DNA of 59,181 nt, from positions 1 to 59,181 of the IMG/VR virus record IMGVR_UViG_3300027906_000015; one strand, 5' to 3'. Within the stretch, counting starts at the first letter, position 1, and every line of letters begins with the position of its first letter. The notes under the pieces are model-generated. The model searched no databases. It was not told where the DNA came from and saw nothing but the letters and a program-made list of their open reading frames with translations. Shown one piece after another: positions 51,883 through 58,516 of this stretch. The translations under genes and the position numbers were made by a program. Source of the DNA: a virus.

Positions 51883-52059
51883 ATGTTAGTAAAAGCAAAA
51901 GATTGGATAATGGAAAGAGTCAGTGAAAGAACTAGTCTCGACGGCGCTATGTTAATAGCAGTTGGCGGATCAGTTATTTTATTTGGTGGACTAGCTAAAT
52001 TGTTAGCTTGGGTCGCTGTACTCTGGGGTATCTTTACCCTAGTTAAGGCGGAGGCGTAA
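51883..52059 (+). CDS. Small membrane protein (58 aa)
   Basis: An amphipathic N-terminal helix (VKAKDWIMERVSERTSLDG) is followed by one or two membrane segments (AMLIAVGGSVILFGGLAKLL, AWVAVLWGIFTLV). CGAGGAAAA precedes the ATG. It sits between gp41 and the outer-membrane protein gene. It could anchor replication to the membrane or act in host takeover; no family is recognised. Confidence 0.6.
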   Translation: MLVKAKDWIMERVSERTSLDGAMLIAVGGSVILFGGLAKLLAWVAVLWGIFTLVKAEA

Positions 52060-52061
52060 GC

Positions 52062-52679
52062 ATGAAACAGTTTCTAGCAACCATCTTATTGATGGCAGGA
52101 TTATCTACTTCAGTTAATGCTGCAGACTTTTCAGGTTCGCTTGGATGGTCTTCAGATTATATCTGGAGAGGTGTATCCCAAAATGCTAATAATCCAGCAC
52201 TTCATATCGACTTAGCGGTTGAACATGAAGGTTGGTATTTAGGTACTTGGGCAAGTCATACTGATTTAGGAATGGACAATTCTTACGAATACGATTTTTA
52301 TGGAGGCTACGATATGAAGCTTACAGATAAATTGTTAGTAGGAGGAGGATTCTTACAATATAATTATAACGGCGGTATTGAAAAAGTTACTGAACTATTC
52401 GTAGGTGGTAGCTATGCAGATATGGTTGAATTATGGTATTATGTTGATCATGAGAATTCTGATCTTTCGTATTTAGATACGAAGGTTAAAGTACCATTTA
52501 TATCCGTTGTTGATTTACACTTAAACTACGGCAAATGGAAAGATGGTGATGATGTTATCGGATTCACACTTTCAAAACAGCTGAATGATAACTTTGGAAT
52601 AAACCTTATGGTTTTGGAAGAAGCTAGACATGGTAAATTCATGGATTCAGCTGCTTTAGGATTTACTTATAATTTCTAA
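52062..52679 (+). CDS. Outer-membrane beta-barrel protein (Gcw_chp/TIGR02001-like)
   Basis: This 205-residue protein has a clear signal peptide (MKQFLATILLMAGLSTSVNA, cut before ADFS). Alternating strands follow, beginning FSGSLGWSSDYIWRGVSQ, the signature of the proteobacterial Gcw_chp family. The C-terminus ends in a Tyr-Asn-Phe strand (LGFTYNF), the usual signal for outer-membrane insertion. A phage protein in the host outer membrane could block superinfection, mask a receptor or alter permeability. GGAGG lies before the ATG. It is followed by a terminator. Confidence 0.75.
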   Translation: MKQFLATILLMAGLSTSVNAADFSGSLGWSSDYIWRGVSQNANNPALHIDLAVEHEGWYLGTWASHTDLGMDNSYEYDFYGGYDMKLTDKLLVGGGFLQYNYNGGIEKVTELFVGGSYADMVELWYYVDHENSDLSYLDTKVKVPFISVVDLHLNYGKWKDGDDVIGFTLSKQLNDNFGINLMVLEEARHGKFMDSAALGFTYNF

Positions 52680-52702
52680 AGTTCACGAAAAAGTGACGAA
52701 AG

Positions 52703-52726
52703 GGGGGTTTACAAACCCCCTTTTTT
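52703..52726 (+). terminator. Terminator embedded in a promoter
   Basis: GGGGGTT and AACCCCC form a 7-bp stem with a TACA loop followed by six T. It ends the outer-membrane protein operon. The same bases supply the -35 box and most of the spacer of the next early promoter. Confidence 0.8.
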
Positions 52727-52736
52727 GTGGTATAAT
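52708..52736 (+). promoter_or_regulatory. Early promoter fused with the terminator
   Basis: TTTACA, 17 bases (including AACCCCCTTTTTT and GTGG) and TATAAT. It drives the small-gene operon starting at 52770, with TAAGGAG as the ribosome-binding site. Confidence 0.9.
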
Positions 52737-52769
52737 AGACCTATATAAAATAAAAAAGTAAGGAGAATT

Positions 52770-53144
52770 ATGCAACAACTAGAAAAACTAAACGAAAAAA
52801 TTGATCTTCTATGTGAAAATATTGTAAAAGCACATGATGAAGATTTCCCAAGCTTAGCGGGTAAACTTTCAGTTAACGCTAAAAAAGGACAAAAATTTAT
52901 CAAAATCATTAGACAAGATAATGATGGTTCTGGTAGATCAGTATGGGGTTTTATTAACTTAAAACATTCTGATTTCGAAGTTGGTGATATACTTTTAGCA
53001 AAGAGTTGGGCAGCTCCAGCTCTTAATAAAGCAAGAGGTAATTTATTATCTGCACCTTATATCGTTAAAGGTATGAGACAGTATGGTCCAGGATACTTAT
53101 CTGGATATTGTGCAGGTGGAAAAAGAGATGGAGGTTTAGTATAA
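52770..53144 (+). CDS. Conserved small phage protein of unknown function (124 aa)
   Basis: An N-terminal helix (QQLEKLNEKIDLLCENIVKA) is followed by a compact beta domain (KFIKIIRQDN, SVWGFINLKHSDFEVGDILL, AKSWAAPALNKARGNLL). The middle resembles a family of small marine phage proteins with a SVxxFx(D/N) strand and an (A/S)SWAAPA-type motif. No catalytic residues stand out. It is the first gene after an early promoter with a strong ribosome-binding site, so it is probably abundant early in infection. Confidence 0.6.
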   Translation: MQQLEKLNEKIDLLCENIVKAHDEDFPSLAGKLSVNAKKGQKFIKIIRQDNDGSGRSVWGFINLKHSDFEVGDILLAKSWAAPALNKARGNLLSAPYIVKGMRQYGPGYLSGYCAGGKRDGGLV

Positions 53145-53344
53145 TGAGTCACCCAGTAAATGATATGATAGCAGATGAAGCTATTCAAATATTTGATTCT
53201 ATGAGCTTTGATGAGCAAATGGAAAAAATGAAAGGTTGGTCTTATGATCCTTTTAACTCAATGAGTGGTAAAGATCAAAGAGAATGCTTCGCTGTTAATA
53301 AAATATTTGAAGAAATGATGGAAAGACCAGGTCCTCACGGATAA
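53144..53344 (+). CDS. Hypothetical protein (66 aa)
   Basis: The ATG at 53144 overlaps the previous stop (TAATG) and is preferred over an upstream in-frame start. The protein is acidic and helical (MSHPVNDMIADEAIQIFDSM, ending EEMMERPGPHG). Its function is unknown. Translational coupling to the 124-residue protein suggests a shared role. Confidence 0.55.
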   Translation: MSHPVNDMIADEAIQIFDSMSFDEQMEKMKGWSYDPFNSMSGKDQRECFAVNKIFEEMMERPGPHG

Positions 53345-53354
53345 GGAAATTAAT

Positions 53355-53642
53355 ATGGAATTTGATAAAAAAGAATTAGAAAATTCAAAAAGGATATTTA
53401 AATCCGCAACACCAAAATATACCGTTGATTGGTATATTAAATGGATAGCAAGCTCGTTTGTTTTAGGAGCAATGTCTATTAGAGGTATTGAAGGATTACA
53501 ACAAACGGATTTAATATTATCCTTAATCGGGGTAACAGGATGGTTAACCGTTTCTATCTTATGGAAAGATAGAGCACTTATAATGCTAAATGGTGCAGGT
53601 TTACTATTCTTAATTAAAAATTTAGCAGAAAGGATATTTTAG
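53355..53642 (+). CDS. Membrane protein of unknown function (95 aa)
   Basis: A charged N-terminal 30 residues are followed by two or three membrane segments: WIASSFVLGAMSIRGI, LILSLIGVTGWLTVSILW and LIMLNGAGLLFLIKNL. It probably sits in the inner membrane with a cytoplasmic N-terminus. It lies in the early operon with the PseT-like phosphatase. No family is recognised. Confidence 0.6.
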   Translation: MEFDKKELENSKRIFKSATPKYTVDWYIKWIASSFVLGAMSIRGIEGLQQTDLILSLIGVTGWLTVSILWKDRALIMLNGAGLLFLIKNLAERIF

Positions 53643-53644
53643 TA

Positions 53645-54076
53645 ATGGATAGAAAAGCAATAATTGTAGATATTGATGGTACTGTTGCAACTCATTATGA
53701 TGCTGATGGAAATCAAACTAGAGAACATCACGATTATTCTCAGGTTGGAACAGATCTTCCTATACAGCCTATAATTGATCTTGTAAAAATGTATGAAGAT
53801 AAAGGTTATCATATAATCTTTGTTTCAGGTAGAATGGATCATTGCAGACAAGATACTATTCAATGGTTAATAGATCATGATGTTCCTTTTGATGAATTAT
53901 TCATGAGAAGGTTCAAAGATTTTAGAGCTGATGATATTGTTAAAGAAGAGATATATAGAGCATATATTGAAGAACAATATAATGTTGAAATTGTTCTTGA
54001 CGATAGAAACAGAGTTGTTGATATGTGGAGAAGAATTGGATTAAGAGTTCTTCAAGTAGCTGAAGGTGATTTTTAA
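53645..54076 (+). CDS. Polynucleotide 3'-phosphatase domain, PseT-like, without kinase
   Basis: This 143-residue HAD-family phosphatase has D9 and D11 in VDIDGT, a SGRMD strand, and the C-terminal IVLDDRNRVVDMWRRIGLRV block, which closely matches the phosphatase half of T4 PseT (Pnkp). The P-loop kinase half of PseT is absent, so this is a stand-alone 3'-phosphatase domain. It probably heals 3' ends of cut RNA or DNA, for example after host tRNA anticodon cleavage, before ligation. It overlaps the next gene by one base. Confidence 0.85.
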   Translation: MDRKAIIVDIDGTVATHYDADGNQTREHHDYSQVGTDLPIQPIIDLVKMYEDKGYHIIFVSGRMDHCRQDTIQWLIDHDVPFDELFMRRFKDFRADDIVKEEIYRAYIEEQYNVEIVLDDRNRVVDMWRRIGLRVLQVAEGDF

Positions 54077-54279
54077 TGGGTCGACCACTAATGATAAGAT
54101 ACCATTCAGTTGAAACCTTTGATGATGATAAGATACTCCCTCACAGAATGAGGGAGATATCTGATCAATTGAAAAAAGAAGAGCCTGGTTCTGAAATAGA
54201 TTTTTATACTAGACAATGGGCTACAGGGAAATGGGAGTTGAAATATACCATATGGAAACCTGGCATACAATCATCTTAA
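54076..54279 (+). CDS. Hypothetical protein (67 aa)
   Basis: This small mixed alpha/beta protein starts MGRPLMIRYHSVETFDDDKI and ends ELKYTIWKPGIQSS. It is coupled to the phosphatase by a TAATG overlap and overlaps the following membrane-protein gene by 28 bases. It has no recognisable motif. Confidence 0.5.
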   Translation: MGRPLMIRYHSVETFDDDKILPHRMREISDQLKKEEPGSEIDFYTRQWATGKWELKYTIWKPGIQSS

Positions 54280-54446
54280 TAATATTTGGTGGTGCATTTG
54301 GCTGGCATATGTATCGAGTAGGTATGCGTGCTGGAGCTGAAGGTATGATTAATAAATTACGAGAACTAAAAGTTATATCCTACGACAATAGGGGACATGT
54401 TCGACCTAATCCCTTTTGGGAAGAACATCAGAAACCAAAGAATTAA
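54252..54446 (+). CDS. Small membrane protein (64 aa)
   Basis: The start at 54252 (METWHTIILIIFGGAFGWHM) places one membrane segment at the very N-terminus, as expected; longer frames from 54216 or 54231 are possible. A helical tail (MRAGAEGMINKLRELKVISY) faces the cytoplasm. Its function is unknown. It is the last gene of the early operon before the late promoter at 54452. Confidence 0.5.
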   Translation: METWHTIILIIFGGAFGWHMYRVGMRAGAEGMINKLRELKVISYDNRGHVRPNPFWEEHQKPKN

Positions 54447-54451
54447 TTTGT

Positions 54452-54459
54452 ATAAATAG
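54452..54459 (+). promoter_or_regulatory. Late promoter of the capsid-tag gene block
   Basis: A perfect TATAAATA lies 37 bases before the ATG at 54497. It indicates that the block from 54497 rightward is expressed late, like virion genes. Confidence 0.78.
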
Positions 54460-54496
54460 ACGTATAACTTTTTATTTTTAATGGGAAATATGTTTA

Positions 54497-55903
54497 ATGC
54501 GTTTTAGTTCATATATAAAACAACCGCTAGTAGAAGCAGTAAAACTAACTCCGTCTGAGTTAGAAAAGCAAAACTCTAGAACAAAAGAAGATCGAATTGA
54601 CATCCTTACAAGATTAATAAAGGATAAAACTCCTTTAGAACTTGCAAAAGGTGGATCTTTCACGGTTGGAGAAATAGAATCAGCATTAGTTAATTGCGCA
54701 TTATTTAAAAAGAATCCTGACCATTTCGGAAAGGTTGGTTTCCCTCTTATAGCAACAGATGGAACCGAATATAAATCAAATGATCTAGCTAAATCCAAAG
54801 TATTTGGAGGAGGCGTTGGTGGTGCTGGTTCTGGTACCAAAGATACAGAAAGAAATGAATCACATAACGCGTGTATGATGCGCGCGGTAGTTGATGATGG
54901 ATATAATAATGATTTAGATCATTTTAATGATGAGCGTATAGCTCAAGCTTATAAAGATAATGGATCAGCTAATATATCTGCAAATACAGATAAGATATTA
55001 GAAACCCCAGAGAATTGGTGGTTATCATCTTATATTATATCTAAATTCTTAGCAGAAAAAGGATATATTAATAAAGATCAAATTTTTGATCGTGGTGGTC
55101 CTGGTATGACCTTAGTATATGCTCTTAAAAATGAAGCATATAGAAACAATGGATTTAAACCATTAAAAGATGATAAGTGGAATCCAGGAGATGTATGGGC
55201 AATAGAAGATGGATTAGATCTTAAATCAGAATTAGATACTTCCTCAGTAGGTGCATTTAATAGATCAATAATGAATTTATTTGTTGATAGAAAATTAGTT
55301 GCTATATCATTGAAAGGTCCTGAATCAAAATCCCCACCTCCTAATTCAACATATAATCTTAAACAACCACCTGAATCCCCAGTACATAAACTTAAAGAAA
55401 TTAAATTAGAATCCGGACGTGGTGACTTCTGGTCAGCAAAAGGAATGGAAATAGTTTATGATACAGGTTCAATGACCTTTAAAGATAACTCTCCAGGTGG
55501 AACAAACAAAGCTGAAATAAAAGGTAAGAAAGCCCGTGGTGGTGGATTATCTTGGGGTATTATGATAGAATTTATAAAGAGAGAAGCTAGAAGAGCTCCA
55601 CCAGAACACGCAAAAGGAATTAAACCAACCGCTAAAAAAATAGCAAAAGGTAATGCTAGAGCTACTAAATTAATGTTTGGTTTATTTAATCATTTCTACC
55701 CAAGTGTACCTGAAAAGGAATTCAAAGAAGAATTAGCTAAGAAAGATTGGACGTGGATCTCAGCTAAACTTGGTGCTTTATACGTTGCTTATTACTTATC
55801 TAAGAATACTGGAACTAAAGCTAATGCAATGATAACTAATTTCGTTAACTACGCTGGATCTGATTTATTAGATTCTAGTACATATATTAAAGTAGGAAAA
55901 TAA
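54497..55903 (+). CDS. Late protein with capsid-targeting-like N-terminus (468 aa)
   Basis: The first 14 residues, MRFSSYIKQPLVEA, match a tag shared by the next three genes, and L-V-E fits the (L/I)-X-Glu cleavage rule of the gp21 protease. The body has no family I can name. It contains HNACMMRAVVDDG, a Pro/Ser-rich stretch (ESKSPPPNSTYNLKQPPESP), KLESGRGDFWSAKGMEIVYD-like strands and a basic region (REARRAPPEHAKGIKP). The product may be packaged in the head and injected. It overlaps the next gene by one base. Confidence 0.6.
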   Translation: MRFSSYIKQPLVEAVKLTPSELEKQNSRTKEDRIDILTRLIKDKTPLELAKGGSFTVGEIESALVNCALFKKNPDHFGKVGFPLIATDGTEYKSNDLAKSKVFGGGVGGAGSGTKDTERNESHNACMMRAVVDDGYNNDLDHFNDERIAQAYKDNGSANISANTDKILETPENWWLSSYIISKFLAEKGYINKDQIFDRGGPGMTLVYALKNEAYRNNGFKPLKDDKWNPGDVWAIEDGLDLKSELDTSSVGAFNRSIMNLFVDRKLVAISLKGPESKSPPPNSTYNLKQPPESPVHKLKEIKLESGRGDFWSAKGMEIVYDTGSMTFKDNSPGGTNKAEIKGKKARGGGLSWGIMIEFIKREARRAPPEHAKGIKPTAKKIAKGNARATKLMFGLFNHFYPSVPEKEFKEELAKKDWTWISAKLGALYVAYYLSKNTGTKANAMITNFVNYAGSDLLDSSTYIKVGK

Positions 55904-57144
55904 TGGAATCATTTAAAACATTTAAACAACCCCTACAAGAAGCAAAGAATACTCATATGACCCATATAGAGGATTTAGTTCTTGATGGAGGAGTCAAGGG
56001 AGCCAGACAAGCGATTTTAGCGCTCAGATCACTAAGAGACATGCTTGCTGGGAACACACCCACTGCTGCTGATATCACAGTTAAATGGGACGGTGCTCCC
56101 GCCGTATTCGCAGGTATAGATCCTAGTGATGGAGAATTCTTCGTTGCTAAGAAAGGTATATTTGCAAAAAATTCCAAGGTATATAAATCGCATGATGATA
56201 TAGATGCTGATACCTCTGGGGATTTAGCTAAAAAACTTAAATTGGCTTATGACCATTTAAAAGACTTGGGCATCGATGGTGTTATCCAAGGCGATTTTAT
56301 GTTCGATAAAAAAGATTTAGGTTCTGAAAAAATAAATGGAGTTAAATATACTACATTTCATCCTAATACTATAATGTATGCAATACCTGTAGGAACGCCT
56401 TTAGAAAAGAAAATAAAGAAAGCAAAGATAGGTATTGTTTGGCATACCAAATATAAAGGATCATCATTTGAAACAATGAATGCGGAATTTGGTGTAGAGA
56501 TTTCTTCTAAGTTAAAAAGTTCTTCTAAAGTTTGGCAAGTAGATGCAACATTACCACAACAAGAAGGTGCGGTATTAGATGCAGATGATACGAAAGCAGT
56601 TACAACAGCATTATCTAATGCAGGTAAAACATTCAAAAAGATTGCTTCATCTACCCTAAAAGAAATAGAAGAAGATTCAGAATTAAACTTATTAATCAAT
56701 ACTTTTAATAATACAAAGGTAAGAGCAGCAGAAAGAATTACTAATCCAAAAAAACATGTTAAAGAATTAATCGATTGGGTTAACCTCAGATACTATAAAC
56801 AAAAAGAAAAATTAAGTTCTGATAAAGGTAAAGCTGGTGTTGATGCAAAAAAAGAAAGAATTATGACATTTTTCTCAACGAAAAACAAAAAAAATCTTGA
56901 AAATGTCTTTAATTTACAGAATTACATCGTGGATGCGAAATTAATTATTATAAATAAACTAAACGGTCTAAGTAATATTGGAACGTTTTTAAAAACTAAG
57001 TCCGGATTTAAAGTAACCAACCCAGAAGGTTTTGTTGCTATAGATCGTATGGAAGGTGGAGCGGTTAAGTTAGTTGATAGATTAGAATTTTCTACAAATA
57101 ACTTTTCTGCCGATATAATAAAAGGCTGGGATAATCCAGGCTAG
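55903..57144 (+). CDS. Ligase-superfamily (nucleotidyltransferase) protein with capsid-tag N-terminus
   Basis: This 413-residue protein has the covalent nucleotidyltransferase layout: K61-W-D-G (motif I, VKWDGAPAV), a following FVAKKGIF strand, DGVIQGDFMF (motif III-like), NPEGFVAID at 373-381 (motif IV-like) and AVKLVDR at 387-393 (motif V-like). This suggests an ATP-dependent DNA or RNA ligase or end-capping enzyme; marine phage homologues are, I believe, annotated DUF6267. The N-terminus MESFKTFKQPLQEA carries the shared tag with an L-Q-E cleavage site. It may be packaged and act on the entering genome. Confidence 0.65.
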   Translation: MESFKTFKQPLQEAKNTHMTHIEDLVLDGGVKGARQAILALRSLRDMLAGNTPTAADITVKWDGAPAVFAGIDPSDGEFFVAKKGIFAKNSKVYKSHDDIDADTSGDLAKKLKLAYDHLKDLGIDGVIQGDFMFDKKDLGSEKINGVKYTTFHPNTIMYAIPVGTPLEKKIKKAKIGIVWHTKYKGSSFETMNAEFGVEISSKLKSSSKVWQVDATLPQQEGAVLDADDTKAVTTALSNAGKTFKKIASSTLKEIEEDSELNLLINTFNNTKVRAAERITNPKKHVKELIDWVNLRYYKQKEKLSSDKGKAGVDAKKERIMTFFSTKNKKNLENVFNLQNYIVDAKLIIINKLNGLSNIGTFLKTKSGFKVTNPEGFVAIDRMEGGAVKLVDRLEFSTNNFSADIIKGWDNPG

Positions 57145-57160
57145 ATGGGACCAAGGATAA

Positions 57161-57529
57161 ATGCAATCATTTAAAGAGTACATAGAATTCGACGAAGCCA
57201 TGACAATGGCTACCCGAATGAAAATGAAAGCAGCATTCCGAAAAAATAAAGCTAAGATAGCTTTAGGAAGAAAAAAAGCTGCGAAGAAACTCGCCTCCCC
57301 AGAAAAGCTTAAAGCAAGAGCTACAAAGCAAGCCCGAAACGTCCTAATTAAAAAACTTCTTAAGAATAAAGATAAGAAGCAATTATCATATGCTGAAAGA
57401 CAAGCTTTAGAAATTAAGATGGCTAAAAAACAGGGTGCTATAATGAAGATAGCTAAAAAGCTTTTACCCGCAGTAAAAAAAGCAGATAGAGAAAAAATGA
57501 AAGCGAGGCGAAATGACACATCAAGTTAA
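57161..57529 (+). CDS. Highly basic late protein with capsid-tag N-terminus (122 aa)
   Basis: The tag MQSFKEYIEFDEA is followed by a protein extremely rich in Lys, Ala and Arg (KAAFRKNKAKIALGRKKAAK, and so on), with no acidic clusters. This composition resembles phage internal head proteins and histone-like DNA-binding proteins. It probably binds the packaged genome. It overlaps the next gene by 17 bases. F-D-E is a weaker gp21 site than the L-X-E sites of its neighbours. Confidence 0.65.
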   Translation: MQSFKEYIEFDEAMTMATRMKMKAAFRKNKAKIALGRKKAAKKLASPEKLKARATKQARNVLIKKLLKNKDKKQLSYAERQALEIKMAKKQGAIMKIAKKLLPAVKKADREKMKARRNDTSS

Positions 57530-58502
57530 ATCATTCTCAGATTATTTAAAAGAAGATACAAATGAAATAACATTTGCATTCGGTAGATTTAATCCACCAA
57601 CAAGTGGACATGAAAAATTAATGAATGCGGTAAAGAAGTTATCAAGAGGTGGGACATATAGAATATATCCAAGCCAATCTCAAGATGCTAAAAAGAATCC
57701 GCTAGATTTTAAACTTAAAGTTAAGTTTATGAGAAAGATGTTTCCTAAACATGCTAGGAACATTATGAAAGATACAGGAATGAGAACAGCATTTGATGTT
57801 ATTGTTGCTTTATATGATCAAGGATATACTCAAGTTACATTTGTAGCTGGTGAAGATAGAGTTATAGAATTTGATAAACTCTTTAACAAATATAATGGTA
57901 CAAAAGGAAGACATGGTTTTTATCAATTTAAAAATGGTGTTAAAGTTGTAAGCGCGGGAGCGCGTGACCCAGACGCAGAAGGTGTTGAGGGTATGTCAGC
58001 TTCTAAACTAAGAGCAGCAGCTAGTGATAATGATTTAAAACTTTTTGCTAAAGGTATGCCAAAAGGATTTAAAGAAGTTGAAAATCTATTCAATGCAGTT
58101 AGAGCAGGAATGGGTTTAAAAGAATCGAAAGATTATAGAAAGCATGTACAATTAGAAAAGGTTTCCGATAGAAGAGAAGATTATATAAAAGGAAAACTAT
58201 TTAAAACTGGTGATGATGTTATAGTTAAAGAAAGCCAAGAGGTTGGAAAGATTACAGTTCTTGGAGCTAACTATGTTATGGTTGATTTTGGAAATGAAAC
58301 CAAAAAAAGATGTTGGCTCGAAGATATAGAATTATTCGAGACATTGGAAACAATGGCTGGAGAATGGGGTACTGATAAATCAGTTAAAACTTATCAAAAG
58401 GATACTCCAGGACAAAAAGAGATTTTAGATTTCAATAAGTTTATTCTTAATAATAAGAAAAAATTTAAAGAAGAAAATAAACAAAGATGGAAAAAAAGCT
58501 AA
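57513..58502 (+). CDS. Cytidylyltransferase-fold nucleotidyltransferase with capsid-tag N-terminus
   Basis: This 329-residue protein has a tag-like start (MTHQVKSFSDYLKEDTNE, with L-K-E). A Rossmann-type nucleotidyltransferase domain follows: FGRFNPPTSGHEKLM gives the HxGH-like T-S-G-H signature, VTFVAGEDRVIEF a middle strand, and GMSASKLRAAA the ISSTxxR-like motif. Relatives make NAD or CDP-linked compounds. The C-terminal 130 residues are a separate charged region. A GC-rich island (57951-57977) codes for SAGARDPDA. Its substrate is unknown. Confidence 0.72.
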   Translation: MTHQVKSFSDYLKEDTNEITFAFGRFNPPTSGHEKLMNAVKKLSRGGTYRIYPSQSQDAKKNPLDFKLKVKFMRKMFPKHARNIMKDTGMRTAFDVIVALYDQGYTQVTFVAGEDRVIEFDKLFNKYNGTKGRHGFYQFKNGVKVVSAGARDPDAEGVEGMSASKLRAAASDNDLKLFAKGMPKGFKEVENLFNAVRAGMGLKESKDYRKHVQLEKVSDRREDYIKGKLFKTGDDVIVKESQEVGKITVLGANYVMVDFGNETKKRCWLEDIELFETLETMAGEWGTDKSVKTYQKDTPGQKEILDFNKFILNNKKKFKEENKQRWKKS

Positions 58503-58516
58503 TAAGCGAGGGCAAT

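Noticed and set aside
56948-56955. TATAAATA-like sequence inside the ligase-like gene
   Set aside because: It lies deep in coding sequence encoding IIINKL, with no gene start close downstream; it is probably chance in an AT-rich gene.
57082-57519. Minus-strand hydrophobic frame opposite the basic protein
   Set aside because: Lys-rich codons on the + strand read as Phe/Leu on the other strand, which mimics a membrane protein. It has no ribosome-binding site.
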